A DNA stretch of 64,000 nt from Pseudomonas segetis (GTDB lineage Bacteria > Pseudomonadota > Gammaproteobacteria > Pseudomonadales > Pseudomonadaceae): assembly GCF_900188155.1 (NCBI RefSeq), contig NZ_FZOG01000003.1:1-64000 (forward strand). Direction: 5' to 3'. The notes beneath the pieces are model-generated. The model was not told the origin of the DNA. It saw only the letters and a program-made list of their open reading frames with translations, and did not search any database. Numbering within the stretch: the stretch's first letter is position 1; each line of letters starts with the position of its first letter. The translations under genes and the position numbers were made by a program. Shown in pieces: positions 9,101-18,106 of this stretch.

Positions 9101-9764
9101 GGGCCAACACCGTTTGATAGATCAGGTCGAGGCGCTTTTGCGGGTCCTTTTCATCATCAAGCAATAGCTTGTATACCTCAGCTGCGCGCCCTGGCTCAGA
9201 GCCTGCCATAAACCATTTCGCCGCCTGGTCTAACCACAGGGCCTTCTTCTCCGGCTGACGCACTGCCAACTCATCATAGATCGACGCTGCAACGGCAGGC
9301 GCGCCTAAAGCAAGGGCATAACTGGCCTCACGCTTAAGCTGCTCATCACTGAGCTTGATGCGCGGCAAGGCCTCTATTCGCGCAACCAGTGCGGCCTTTG
9401 CGGACGCATCGACACCCTCGGTTTTGGCCAGTGCCTCCAGAGTATCGAGCTCCAACTCGAAGAAGCCCTTCAGATCAGGGGCCGTCACCGGCAGCTCATT
9501 GATATGTCGACGCGCAGCGTCATAACTGCCCAGTTCGATAAGTTGCCCGATGAGCTTTTCACGCAGCTCCTGGTTCTCTGGATCAGCCTTGAGCAATAAC
9601 TCTGCGTAATTGACCGAGACGGCATCAGGTTTATTGTCGTCCGGCAAAAATGCATCTTTACCCGAAAAACTGACAACCAATAGCGTGCCGACCAGTATGG
9701 CGATCAGCAGAAGAACCCAGGGGCTAAGCAGGCGAGTCTTTTTAACGACAGGTGAGCTGCGCAT
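6168..9764 (-). CDS. pelB: PelB, outer-membrane porin with periplasmic TPR domain
   Basis: PelB is the export channel for Pel. One N-terminal membrane anchor (about residues 14-32) precedes a very long TPR superhelix (to about residue 890) that binds PelA and PelC. The C-terminal third is rich in alternating aromatic strands typical of a beta-barrel. At 1198 residues it is close to the roughly 1193 of P. aeruginosa PelB. The start overlaps the 3' end of pelA by 23 bp, so the genes are likely translationally coupled. Confidence 0.95.
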   Translation of the reverse strand: MRSSPVVKKTRLLSPWVLLLIAILVGTLLVVSFSGKDAFLPDDNKPDAVSVNYAELLLKADPENQELREKLIGQLIELGSYDAARRHINELPVTAPDLKGFFELELDTLEALAKTEGVDASAKAALVARIEALPRIKLSDEQLKREASYALALGAPAVAASIYDELAVRQPEKKALWLDQAAKWFMAGSEPGRAAEVYKLLLDDEKDPQKRLDLIYQTVLALRGANQDDAAAIFLSEHMDALSGHDSELLDEGFHAALGSNRYDLAEQFVALWREQEPNDKRAIKAEFDLHMASGNIAAAWPLGQLLVAEDPDNPELLSTMGKLGEWVGQSIGALDYWERLLALKEDPQVREHAWRLAAQLFEFDRAIPLLVELGDMRELTPEEIDSLVYSYESLGEPEEEEQWLRRYTKAHPGQELGWLRLQQLLERTQQFKAETQIWAQLDKRFGISTSERVSWAHAHWKLFDEQAAWQVLTAKNAHAEKITDPEYWRLRAELAWATANDQDTQYSFEQLLALNEPLYSSEREQLLNIYQKVDPVKALALAVSFWNARHRPERLASALDLAEKLGDWEQYAALVASAEKVPGTENLQVLWNARAQLAIRAGDLAKAERIYAQALKRFPTENIYRQQLLWLYIDQGRHEDIERALNKWQSIARADGIMWLPFASANLMLNRTERALAWLKLYLQANPDDLLANASYADALDSAGYQEAALRLRSKLLKQMQTQTLPADPDTLRIYLRLLASAQSQHAASAQAARMAGDSKAMLQLWFEQYTAQLSTNGQADINGQWLAWAEAQGLKLERYEQLSEAVRTLNRTRLQAELDKGGLDPLQETEVLAALGKDGQAHAYALSHLSDQYPSAVSNQLRGMLAGVIESTPQGAQLGWRSEDFGGLKLQGARGAIARNITDDWYARLDLFDGRYDSDSLDESVIGNERNAELQLQRTMDNGVLGFELDGSWRDDEDRYGFGLFRTLRLTSRDLLRVDLDVHREADESGLLRALGMRDGLTLGGQHNLTARDQIAWSIGQQYYQTRQGDDIGSGQKYSLEYNHTLFFAGPAWVLRTGVDYQSNSLENTLPNDLLTSTARGNAPGLPGGALDVEGATPETLLEERYGQLYFGTSWQRGLPGSLNRSHPQYTWFVDMQAGWQWVDQEVNYGISTGLGMEVVGDDELAFSMGYQSAPQNGDGESGGTAAITYSTRFGR

Positions 9765-12597
9765 CGTTCACCTGTGTTTTATCGATATTGAACTGCCAAA
9801 GGCCATCAACCGCCTTGGCGACATAACGCTTGCCTGCAACCTCAAGTGAGCACGCCGAGCTGGCGCGAACACTGAATTGCAGTGGAAATTGCCCGGCGAA
9901 TGACACCCGCACCTTCTTGTCATCCTGGTATACCCAGCCAGTCAGCGGGATATTGGCTTCTTCGAGCGACGGCCGGGGGTCGCGCGTCTTGCGCAACGCC
10001 AGGATGGGAAAATCGCTACTGAAATGCACGTAACGCCCTTGCGGCAAATCCCTGACACCGGCAACACCTTTGGACGCGCCCAAATCAGGCCAACCCATTG
10101 CCGGATCAATACGCACGGTGCGTAGCTTGTTCAACCCGCGAAATTGCCAAGCGCCATCTGCACGCTGAGCCATGCTGGTTTCATACAGGCCGCGCATACG
10201 CGGAATGTAATCGCTCATCCACAGCGATATCGGATGCTCGGCCTGCATCGACCGATAGATCTCGCCCATGACCTTGATCGAAGCCTGCTTGGTTCCTGAG
10301 TAGAAGTGGTAGTACAGGTGCAATCCACGCAGGCGTCTTGGTTTGTCAGTCAAGGCAAAGGTTTGCATGACATCACGGAAGCCGTAGTACGGACCATGCC
10401 AGAGGTTGGTGTAGACGTTCTCGTTGATAACTGGCGCGTAAAACTGCACGCCACCGGCGCTGGGCTTGATCAAGGGGTAGAGATTGGTCACCGAAGGAAA
10501 TGCATTGGTCAACGCCGTGTTGCCACCATTAACGTTGGCCAGCCCCTTGTCATACGCCAGCTTGATGGTGGCAGCGTCAGGGATGGCATCACCAGACCAG
10601 AAAATCATCTTAACCGGCTTATCCGGCGTGGTTAGCCGCTGGTTGATGTAGTCCGTGGAGCCGATCACCTCACGCTTGAAGTCAATCTTCTTGTACCCCG
10701 GAATCTGCATCATAAAGCCGTATTCAGGGTCAAAGCCCTCACCCTGGCTAGCCTCTTCGGGCCGCCAGAAAAACGGATGACTAAAAGTGTGAGTGGCCAC
10801 TTCAACCTTGTCTTCGGCAAATATCTTGCGCGCAATAGGCTCCAGTTCGCGTGACAGATGCGGGTACATGCCTTTTGGCCCGACTTCGCCTTCGATAACC
10901 GAAACCGAGGTTAAAAAGTCATGGGGCTTGATAAAGCTGTTGAGCACTTCAGTACCGGCATAAGGACTGCCCGGCACCTCGGCACGCGAGACAAAGCCAT
11001 CGCCATCGATATGCACGGTTGCTACACGCCTGCCGTTCTCTGTGGTTACATCCGGGCGCGGCATGGTTTCAAGTTTCAGTGCGCGCTGCAAAAAGGCAAA
11101 GGGATCAACAATCCAGCGCATTTGGTCAGGAATGGTTTCAAGCACGAACGGGCTTAGCACAAAGCCGCCCCAGTCGCCCAAGGCGACTGGGGTATAAAGC
11201 TCGCCATTGTCATTTACAGTCAATGCTGGCTTGGGCCCATCAACCAATGCAGTCACCGCCGAGAACTCGCGGGTGCGCATCTTCAACGGCGCCTCAAAAC
11301 TACCCAGCAAGGTTTTGTCAAAGCTGACAATCTTGGCATCCTTGCTTAAATCCACGGTATTTAGCTGCATACCAAGCCGGCGCAGAAGTTGTGGATCGGA
11401 AATCGGCAAACCCTTGAAAATAGCCAGGGGCACCTGCTCATCAAGCCGCTGATTGATCCACTTATTGAATACGCTGGCTTGCGTCGGTGGCCCGGTGTTC
11501 ATCCAGGTGATGATTCCGGCATAAAGGCCAGCGGCTGGAATATCAGGCAAATCGTCAGCGGCAAAATAATCCACACGATACCCCAGGTACTCCAGCAACC
11601 CACCGAGCACATTGAAGCCAGTTGCACGATAAAGTGCCCCTTCACGCAAGTCATAAATCAACGCGATTCTGCGTGGCTTTACCTCAATTGAACTGATGCC
11701 CAGGTAGTTGAGATCGGGCATGGTCACGAACGGAATAAAGCCTTCGCTTTGCAATTGCTTGGCGAGTTTGCGCGCGTCCGCGCGGCGTTCGGCGGGCAGG
11801 TAGTCAATGGCAACCAGCGGTATACCCTGCTCACGCAGGGGCTTGAGATGGCCCTCAAGCCACTCACGATCACTGGCAGGCACGTCACGGTAACTGCGCT
11901 TGGATGGGTTCCAACCGGCATGGATTGACTCCACAGCAACGGCAGCCGCTACACCTGGCAGCTCGGGGAGCACTTCAAAACCGCGATTGAAGAACAGTTT
12001 GAGATCGGGCTCTTGCCTGGCCAACTGCTTGAGAAAGTCGCGCAAGGCAATACGCTCCGCCTCTTGCTGGTCCTTGGGCAGGAGCTGGAAACTATCAAGA
12101 GTGTCGAGAAACAGCCCGCTATAGCCCTGGGCCTTGAGCGCTTTTGCCCGTTGCAGCAGATGCTTACGCCAGACGTCGGAGCTGAGTCGCATGACCTGGC
12201 TTTGCCAAGCATCGTTGCGGGTAGGGCTGGCACCGCGCTGCAGGCCTTGGTTTTGGATCTGGCTCAGATCGCCATCGAATTCGCCCACGGAAAGATAGGC
12301 AAAAGGCTGGGAGCCCTGATCGCGCAGGTACTTAACATCCTTATCGCTCAGGTGCGCAGGCTCGACCACACTCCAGTCAAACTGGGCGAGCTCGGCCAGC
12401 GGGGGCGAAACCGCATACCAGAACACCACGCTTTTAGGGGCTTGCGGCTGGGCAAGCGCCATGCCTGAGACCAGCAGGCAACAGCACATAAGCAAGTGCT
12501 GGGACTTGGCCTTCAGAATGAGGATCGAACGAAGCAGTGATGAAAAGAATGAGACGGTCAAAACAACTGCTGATCGAATACTGCAAAATCTAATCAT
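9742..12597 (-). CDS. pelA: PelA, periplasmic Pel hydrolase and deacetylase
   Basis: PelA both cleaves Pel (N-terminal TIM-barrel glycoside hydrolase) and N-deacetylates it (carbohydrate esterase domain). Likely hydrolase catalytic residues are D165 (GLFLDTLDSF) and E223 (AVESIHAGW). The deacetylase metal site is visible as D531-G-D533 and H603-TFS-H607. These correspond by small constant offsets to the P. aeruginosa catalytic residues. The signal region is unusually long (about 50 residues before AQPQAP), but the P. aeruginosa protein also has a long one, so I kept the first ATG despite a poor ribosome-binding site; an internal start is possible. First gene of the operon. Confidence 0.93.
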   Translation of the reverse strand: MIRFCSIRSAVVLTVSFFSSLLRSILILKAKSQHLLMCCCLLVSGMALAQPQAPKSVVFWYAVSPPLAELAQFDWSVVEPAHLSDKDVKYLRDQGSQPFAYLSVGEFDGDLSQIQNQGLQRGASPTRNDAWQSQVMRLSSDVWRKHLLQRAKALKAQGYSGLFLDTLDSFQLLPKDQQEAERIALRDFLKQLARQEPDLKLFFNRGFEVLPELPGVAAAVAVESIHAGWNPSKRSYRDVPASDREWLEGHLKPLREQGIPLVAIDYLPAERRADARKLAKQLQSEGFIPFVTMPDLNYLGISSIEVKPRRIALIYDLREGALYRATGFNVLGGLLEYLGYRVDYFAADDLPDIPAAGLYAGIITWMNTGPPTQASVFNKWINQRLDEQVPLAIFKGLPISDPQLLRRLGMQLNTVDLSKDAKIVSFDKTLLGSFEAPLKMRTREFSAVTALVDGPKPALTVNDNGELYTPVALGDWGGFVLSPFVLETIPDQMRWIVDPFAFLQRALKLETMPRPDVTTENGRRVATVHIDGDGFVSRAEVPGSPYAGTEVLNSFIKPHDFLTSVSVIEGEVGPKGMYPHLSRELEPIARKIFAEDKVEVATHTFSHPFFWRPEEASQGEGFDPEYGFMMQIPGYKKIDFKREVIGSTDYINQRLTTPDKPVKMIFWSGDAIPDAATIKLAYDKGLANVNGGNTALTNAFPSVTNLYPLIKPSAGGVQFYAPVINENVYTNLWHGPYYGFRDVMQTFALTDKPRRLRGLHLYYHFYSGTKQASIKVMGEIYRSMQAEHPISLWMSDYIPRMRGLYETSMAQRADGAWQFRGLNKLRTVRIDPAMGWPDLGASKGVAGVRDLPQGRYVHFSSDFPILALRKTRDPRPSLEEANIPLTGWVYQDDKKVRVSFAGQFPLQFSVRASSACSLEVAGKRYVAKAVDGLWQFNIDKTQVNDAQLTCR

Positions 12598-12709
12598 CTA
12601 CAGCCCTGTAGGAGTAATCCGTCTAAAAGGAATAAGATTAGGCGGTATTTTCCGAGGCGTGAAATTAAATTAAAAATTTGTTGTCTAAGGCACCCTTCAA
12701 TAATTGGGC

Positions 12710-12723
12710 GCCATTATATTGAC
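12710..12723 (-). promoter_or_regulatory. FleQ-box-like sequence upstream of pelA
   Basis: The minus strand reads GTCAATATAATGGC, about 113 bp before the pelA start. Compared with the published FleQ consensus as I remember it (GTCA-N-TAAA-TTGAC), 10 of 13 defined positions match. FleQ with c-di-GMP controls pel transcription in P. aeruginosa, so the position makes sense. The TATAAT inside it could also serve as a -10 element. This is a visual match only. Confidence 0.4.
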
Positions 12724-12772
12724 ATTAGCCCGTCCTGCTCGGACTGCAAGCACGGACAGCTCAAAAGCCTTG

Positions 12773-13996
12773 CTACAGCACCGCACCATCACGCAATTGC
12801 GCTATTTCGGCATGACTTAACCCCAGCCAGCGCTGCAGCACCTGATCGGTGTGCTCGCCCAACAACGGCGGCGCATTTCGATATTGCACCGGCGTCTCGG
12901 ACAACCTTATCGGGCTCGCAACCTGCGGCACCGAACCTGCCAGCGCGTGGGGCAACTCAATCTGTAGCTGGCGCGCCATCACCTGCGGGTCAGCAAACAC
13001 CTGCTCAATATCATTGACCGGCCCACAGGGAACCCCTGCCTGCTCCAGATCCCCAACCCATTGTGCGGTTGTCTTGAACACCGTGACCTGGCGTATCAGC
13101 GGGATCAGCTCCGTCCGGTGCGCGACTCTAGCCTGATTGGTCGCAAAGCGCGAGTCATCAGCCCATTCAGGCTTGCCAGCAACCTCACAAAACTTCTTGA
13201 ACTGCCGGTCATTACCCACCGTCAGGATGAAATCACCGTCTGCTGTCGGGAAATCCTGGTAGGGCACGATATTGGGATGAGCATTGCCCAAACGCTTTGG
13301 CGCCATGCCAGTTGCAAGGTAGTTCATCGCCTGATTGGCCAGGCATGCCACCTGAACATCAAGCAGCGCCATATCAATGTGCTGCCCCTTTCCCGTCTCA
13401 CCGCGACTGGCCAGGGCAGCCAGGATCGCCGAGGTGGAATACAGCCCAGTCAGGATATCGGTCAAGGCCACCCCGACTTTGACCGGCCCGGCACCCGGCT
13501 GGTCATCCGCCCGCCCGGTCAAGCTCATCAAACCGCCCAGCCCCTGGATCATAAAATCATAGCCCGCACGCTTGGCATAAGGCCCGGTTTGCCCAAAGCC
13601 GGTGATAGAGCAGTAGATCAGGCGCGGATTGAGTGCCTTGAGGCTCGCATAATCAAGACCATAGGCAGCCAGGCCGCCCACCTTGAAGTTCTCAATCAAT
13701 ACATCGGACTTGGCCGCCAGCTCACGAACCAATTGCTGGCCGCGAGGCTGGGTGAAGTCAATGGTGACCGACTGCTTGTTGCGGTTGGCGCTCAGGTAGT
13801 ACGCCGCCTCCGAGGTATCTTCGCCGGCCGCATCCTGCAAGAAGGGAGGCCCCCAATGACGGGTATCGTCACCCACGCCCGGGCGCTCGACCTTGATGAC
13901 CTCGGCCCCAAGGTCAGCGAGTATCTGCCCCGCCCAGGGGCCAGCCAGCACACGGGACAGATCAAGAACACGCAGATGCGACAGAGCACCGGACAT
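12773..13996 (-). CDS. gcdG: CaiB/BaiF family CoA-transferase, probably glutarate-specific
   Basis: This family III CoA-transferase most likely moves CoA from succinyl-CoA to glutarate, feeding the dehydrogenase encoded just upstream. The N-terminus LRVLDLSRVLAGPWAGQ and the LGAEVIKVE motif are typical of the family, and the catalytic aspartate is probably the one in AGYDFMIQ. I placed the start at the ATG before SGALSHL because it has a GGAG site six bases upstream; a longer frame is unsupported. It lies 78 bp after gcdH on the same strand. The substrate is inferred from context, not from the protein itself. Confidence 0.88.
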   Translation of the reverse strand: MSGALSHLRVLDLSRVLAGPWAGQILADLGAEVIKVERPGVGDDTRHWGPPFLQDAAGEDTSEAAYYLSANRNKQSVTIDFTQPRGQQLVRELAAKSDVLIENFKVGGLAAYGLDYASLKALNPRLIYCSITGFGQTGPYAKRAGYDFMIQGLGGLMSLTGRADDQPGAGPVKVGVALTDILTGLYSTSAILAALASRGETGKGQHIDMALLDVQVACLANQAMNYLATGMAPKRLGNAHPNIVPYQDFPTADGDFILTVGNDRQFKKFCEVAGKPEWADDSRFATNQARVAHRTELIPLIRQVTVFKTTAQWVGDLEQAGVPCGPVNDIEQVFADPQVMARQLQIELPHALAGSVPQVASPIRLSETPVQYRNAPPLLGEHTDQVLQRWLGLSHAEIAQLRDGAVL

Positions 13997-14074
13997 AACA
14001 GACTCCGAAATTGAGACAAGGCACAACGGAAACAGAAGGGCGAGACCTTGCCGGCCCGGCCCTCGGATCGCGAA

Positions 14075-15253
14075 TCAGAAGAACGCCTGGATACCAGTCT
14101 GCGCACGCCCAAGTATCAGCGCATGTACATCATGGGTACCTTCGTAGGTGTTGACCACCTCCAGATTGACCAGGTGCCGGGCCACACCAAATTCATCGCT
14201 GATGCCGTTGCCGCCGAGCATGTCACGCGCCATGCGCGCAATCTCCAGCGACTTGCCGCAACTGTTGCGCTTCATGATCGATGTGATTTCGACGGCAGCA
14301 GTGCCTTCGTCCTTCATACGCCCCAGGCGCAGGCAGCCTTGCAATGCCAGGGTGATCTCAGTCTGCATATCGGCAAGTTTCTTCTGCACCAACTGCGTTG
14401 CAGCCAGCGGACGACCGAACTGCTGGCGATCCAGGGTGTACTGGCGAGCGGTGTGCCAGCAGAACTCAGCCGCCCCCAAGGCGCCCCAACTGATGCCATA
14501 ACGTGCTGAATTAAGGCATGTGAACGGGCCTTTAAGACCGCGCACATCTGGAAAGGCATTCACTTCAGGCACAAACACATTGTCCATCACGATCTCACCA
14601 GTGATCGAAGCGCGCAGTCCGACCTTGCCGTGAATCGCCGGAGTGCTCAGGCCTTCCCAGCCTTTCTCCAGGACAAAACCGCGGATCTCACCGGCATCAT
14701 CCTTGGCCCAGACCACAAAGACATCGGCAATCGGGCTGTTGGTAATCCACATTTTGCTGCCACTCAAACGATAACCGCCCTCAACGGCACGAGCACGGGT
14801 GATCATCGACCCAGGATCCGAACCATGGTTCGGTTCGGTCAGGCCAAAGCAACCGATGTATTCGCCACTGGCCAGCTTGGGCAGGTACTTCTGCCGGGTT
14901 TCTTCATTGCCAAACTCGTAGATGGGCACCATGACCAAGGAGGACTGCACGCTCATCATTGAGCGATATCCCGAATCAATTCGCTCGACCTCACGGGCGA
15001 TCAAGCCATAGCTCACATAATTGAGGCCACTGCCGCCATAGGCTTCGGGAATGGTTGCACCGAGCAGCCCGGTTTCGCCCATTTCACGGAAAATAGCCGG
15101 GTCGGTTTGCTCATTACGGAAAGCTTCGAGCACCCGCGGAGCAAGCTTGTCATTGGCAAACTGCTGGGCGCTATCACGCACCATGCGCTCTTCTTCAGTG
15201 AGCTGTTGATCCAGCAGCAGGGGGTCAATCCAGTTAAAGCTTGCCTTGGCCAT
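14075..15253 (-). CDS. gcdH: Glutaryl-CoA dehydrogenase
   Basis: GcdH is an FAD-dependent acyl-CoA dehydrogenase that oxidises and decarboxylates glutaryl-CoA to crotonyl-CoA in lysine/glutarate degradation. The product has the family blocks [14 protein letters not shown] (flavin/substrate side) and [15 protein letters not shown], and the catalytic base is probably the Glu in [10 protein letters not shown]. The length (392) is normal for bacterial GcdH. The start has an AGAGGA site. It is transcribed away from the LysR gene and is probably co-transcribed with the CoA-transferase. Confidence 0.95.
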   Translation of the reverse strand: MAKASFNWIDPLLLDQQLTEEERMVRDSAQQFANDKLAPRVLEAFRNEQTDPAIFREMGETGLLGATIPEAYGGSGLNYVSYGLIAREVERIDSGYRSMMSVQSSLVMVPIYEFGNEETRQKYLPKLASGEYIGCFGLTEPNHGSDPGSMITRARAVEGGYRLSGSKMWITNSPIADVFVVWAKDDAGEIRGFVLEKGWEGLSTPAIHGKVGLRASITGEIVMDNVFVPEVNAFPDVRGLKGPFTCLNSARYGISWGALGAAEFCWHTARQYTLDRQQFGRPLAATQLVQKKLADMQTEITLALQGCLRLGRMKDEGTAAVEITSIMKRNSCGKSLEIARMARDMLGGNGISDEFGVARHLVNLEVVNTYEGTHDVHALILGRAQTGIQAFF

Positions 15254-15347
15254 CGGGTAATCCTCTGTTCAGCGCGGGAGCAACAAGGCGCTCCCCAAAT
15301 GATCGTGTGGATTGATCCTAGCCCCGCCAAGCACAGGAGACAAACGA

Positions 15348-15375
15348 GTATTTTGCACTGACCTGTGCATAATAC
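15348..15375. promoter_or_regulatory. Inverted-repeat operator between gcdH and gcdR
   Basis: Two 11-bp arms, GTATTTTGCAC and GTGCATAATAC, separated by six bases, match as an inverted repeat at 10 of 11 positions. The site sits in the divergent intergenic region, 95 bp from the gcdH start and 153 bp from the gcdR start. This size, symmetry and place fit a LysR-type regulator binding site (T-N11-A class), presumably for GcdR. Confidence 0.65.
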
Positions 15376-15527
15376 TCACTTCGTAAACCTGCCATTGAGC
15401 ACCACGGATGCCTGCCATGACAGCCCCAGAGCCCGTAGGTGCAACCAAGCATGGGACTACACAGAATAACCTTATGGCATGTTTCCAGGACACAGGCCCT
15501 GACATCAACACCAGTGAATAACCGACC

Positions 15528-16436
15528 ATGCGCCGAAAAATACCCAGCACCGCAGCCCTGATCGCCTTCGAGTCAGCAGCGCGACATCAGAGTTTTACCA
15601 AGGCAGCGCAAGAACTTGCACTGACACAAAGTGCAATCTGCCGGCAAATTGCCGGGCTTGAGGAGTTCCTGAATGTCGAACTGTTTCGTCGCTCGAGACG
15701 CGGGGTCGTGCTAACGGAGGCCGGCGCGTCCTACTCACGTCGCGTCGCCAGCCAACTGGATGCTGTCGAACGCGATACGCTGGCGGTGATTGGCCAACAG
15801 GGTGCGATCACCATTGAGCTGGCAGTGGTACCCACATTCGGCACCCAATGGCTGCTGCCACGGCTCAAGGATTTCCAACGCTTGCACCCACAGGTCACGG
15901 TTAACCTGACCAACCGTACCCGCCCCTTTTTATTTGCCGATACCGACTTTGACGCCGCCATCTATTTTGGTGACGGCGACTGGTCGGGCACCGCGTCCTA
16001 CCGGCTGATGCGTGAAAACCCCATGCCGGTTTGCAGTCCGGCGCTACTAGACGGCCGATCTCAATTATCGCCCGATGAACTGGCAAACCTGCCGCTGCTC
16101 CAGCAGACGACTCGTCCGTACGGCTGGCGACAGTGGTTCAATGGCCAGGGTATGTCGGTCGCCCGCGACATGAGCGGCCCCCGCTACGAGCTTTTTTCCA
16201 TGCTTGCCCAAGCCGCTATCCACGAGATGGGCATTGCCCTGATACCGCCGTTTTTAATCGAGCGCGAGCTCAACGAAGGTCGCCTGGTGATCGCCTCCCC
16301 TTATAGCCACCCAAGTGACAAGGCATATTTTTTGATCATCCCTGAACGCAAGGCCGAATTCACCGCCCTGAAAGCCCTGCGCGACTGGCTGATAGAACAG
16401 ACCAAAGATTACGCTCAACGTACTGGACTGGAATAA
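15528..16436 (+). CDS. gcdR: LysR-type regulator of glutarate catabolism (GcdR-like)
   Basis: This is a LysR-family transcription factor: an N-terminal winged helix-turn-helix (FTKAAQELALTQSAICRQI, residues 23-41) and a periplasmic-binding-like effector domain. Divergent placement next to gcdH and the CoA-transferase gene matches the gcdR arrangement in P. putida, where the protein activates glutarate use in response to the substrate. The 302-residue length is usual. The effector is inferred from the neighbours. The TrpI-type regulator in this window is a different LysR protein. Confidence 0.85.
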   Translation: MRRKIPSTAALIAFESAARHQSFTKAAQELALTQSAICRQIAGLEEFLNVELFRRSRRGVVLTEAGASYSRRVASQLDAVERDTLAVIGQQGAITIELAVVPTFGTQWLLPRLKDFQRLHPQVTVNLTNRTRPFLFADTDFDAAIYFGDGDWSGTASYRLMRENPMPVCSPALLDGRSQLSPDELANLPLLQQTTRPYGWRQWFNGQGMSVARDMSGPRYELFSMLAQAAIHEMGIALIPPFLIERELNEGRLVIASPYSHPSDKAYFLIIPERKAEFTALKALRDWLIEQTKDYAQRTGLE

Positions 16437-16972
16437 ATGACAGCAACCAAACGGTTTTTTGCCGTTGATTTGCTTACTTAACTCCAGTCAAATCTGGTTA
16501 TAACCTTCAAAATCAGTGGGCAAAACAGAATAACTGACCCCGTAGTCAGTATTTGCCACAGCTACAGATCAGCCTCTTCTCAAACCCTCTAAGTGTTTCG
16601 TTTTTTGCACAGTAGAGGTCGCTAATGCGCTGTTTCAGTGGTTTTAACTCCAATTACACTGTTAACCATTGATCTGCTGAATCGCAAATTATTTAGCCTG
16701 TACCCGGCCCATGAAAATCTACAAAAACAAGCCTTAACCTCGCTAAATACAAGGTGTCAGCCATAAACAGTGGCTGCCTGGTCATCTGGTGACCTGTAGT
16801 TACTGCAAGGTTTTATTACAGAACGTCTTGAAGGCCTCGCGCTTCACCTGCAAAATGCCGACCCCGCTAAATACTAGAAGCCATGCTTAAGCGGGATTGT
16901 GCTGATCCTCCCTCGCCCGCATGCCAACGTAGCGTACGGGTTCACAAAAAAAGATCACGCAGGAGATTTGAA
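16437..16972. other. Long intergenic region before pntAA
   Basis: No convincing gene was found in these 536 bases. A weak hairpin just after gcdR (ACGG/CCGT around a T run) may end that transcript. A 10-bp direct repeat, CGCTAAATAC, occurs at 16741-16750 and 16865-16874, and a small hairpin AGCCA/TGGCT lies at 16759-16775. The promoter of the pnt operon should be here, but I cannot place it with confidence; TTGAAG and AAAATG around 16827-16856 are a weak candidate pair. Confidence 0.5.
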
Positions 16973-18094
16973 GTGCACATCGGTGTTCCTCTCGAAACCC
17001 ATGCCGGAGAGACGCGCGTAGCCGCGACTCCCGAGACCATCAAGAAGCTGGTTGGCCAAGGCCACCAGGTAACAGTGCAAAGTGGCGCAGGCATTAGTGC
17101 CAGCGTGACAGATGCAGCTTATGAAGCTGCCGGCGCAACCATTGGCAGCGATAGCGATGCCTTTGGCGCTGAACTTGTGCTGAAGGTGGTCGCCCCATCT
17201 GAAGCTGAACTTGCGCTCATGAAATCCGGCACCGTTCTGGTGGGTATGCTCAACCCGTTCAGCAATGAAACCATCGCCTTGATGAACGCACGCGGCATTA
17301 CGGCCTTTGCCCTCGAAGCGGCGCCGCGCACCTCGCGCGCGCAGAGCCTCGATGTGCTTTCATCGCAAGCCAACATTGCGGGCTACAAAGCCGTATTGCT
17401 GGCCGCTCATCACTATCCGCGCTTTATGCCGATGCTGATGACCGCTGCCGGTACCGTAAAGGCGGCACGCATTCTGATTCTCGGTGCCGGGGTTGCGGGC
17501 TTGCAGGCCATCGCGACTGCCAAGCGCCTGGGGGCAGTTATTGAAGCGTCAGATGTGCGCCCTGCGGTTAAAGAGCAAATCGAGTCGCTGGGTGCCAAGT
17601 TTGTTGACGTGCCATTCGAGACCGATGAAGAGCGCGACGCCGCCCAGGGTGTCGGCGGCTACGCCCGGCCAATGCCAGCCTCATGGATGGAACGCCAGGC
17701 AAAAGCTGTGCACGAGCGCGCCAAGCAGGCCGACATCGTGATTACCACCGCACTGATTCCGGGCCGCAAGGCGCCAACCTTGCTGCACGAAGCGACGGTG
17801 CAGGAAATGAAGCCGGGGTCGGTCATCATCGATCTCGCGGCGGCCCAGGGTGGCAACTGCCCGCTGACCGAAGCCGAGCAAGTGGTGGTCAAGCACGGCG
17901 TGACCATAGTCGGCCATAGCAACCTGGCGGCATTGGTTCCAGCGGACGCATCGGCCCTGTATGCCCGCAACCTGCTCGACTTCCTCAAGCTGGTCATCGA
18001 CAAAGACGGCCAGCTCAACGTCAACCTTGAAGACGACATTGTCGCCGCGTGCCTGATGTGCCGCGACGGTGAAGTCGTGCGCAGCAACGGCTAA
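16973..18094 (+). CDS. pntAA: NAD(P) transhydrogenase subunit alpha part 1
   Basis: PntAA is the NAD(H)-binding domain I of the proton-translocating transhydrogenase, which uses the proton gradient to pass hydride from NADH to NADP+. The alanine-dehydrogenase/PNT fold is clear: ETRVAATPETIKKL at the N-terminus and the Rossmann turn LGAGVAGLQA mid-protein. I chose the GTG at 16973 because AGGAG precedes it by seven bases and the family begins HIGVPLE; the in-frame extension of 30 residues upstream is basic and unrelated. First gene of a three-gene operon. Confidence 0.95.
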   Translation: MHIGVPLETHAGETRVAATPETIKKLVGQGHQVTVQSGAGISASVTDAAYEAAGATIGSDSDAFGAELVLKVVAPSEAELALMKSGTVLVGMLNPFSNETIALMNARGITAFALEAAPRTSRAQSLDVLSSQANIAGYKAVLLAAHHYPRFMPMLMTAAGTVKAARILILGAGVAGLQAIATAKRLGAVIEASDVRPAVKEQIESLGAKFVDVPFETDEERDAAQGVGGYARPMPASWMERQAKAVHERAKQADIVITTALIPGRKAPTLLHEATVQEMKPGSVIIDLAAAQGGNCPLTEAEQVVVKHGVTIVGHSNLAALVPADASALYARNLLDFLKLVIDKDGQLNVNLEDDIVAACLMCRDGEVVRSNG

Positions 18095-18106
18095 AGGAGT
18101 AGAGAC

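Noticed and set aside
13061-14014. 317-codon open frame opposite the CoA-transferase gene
   Set aside because: The CoA-transferase has clear family motifs on the other strand; this frame has none.
15254-15527. Minus-strand frame across the gcdH-gcdR gap
   Set aside because: It would cover the operator and divergent promoters and shows no gene-like features.
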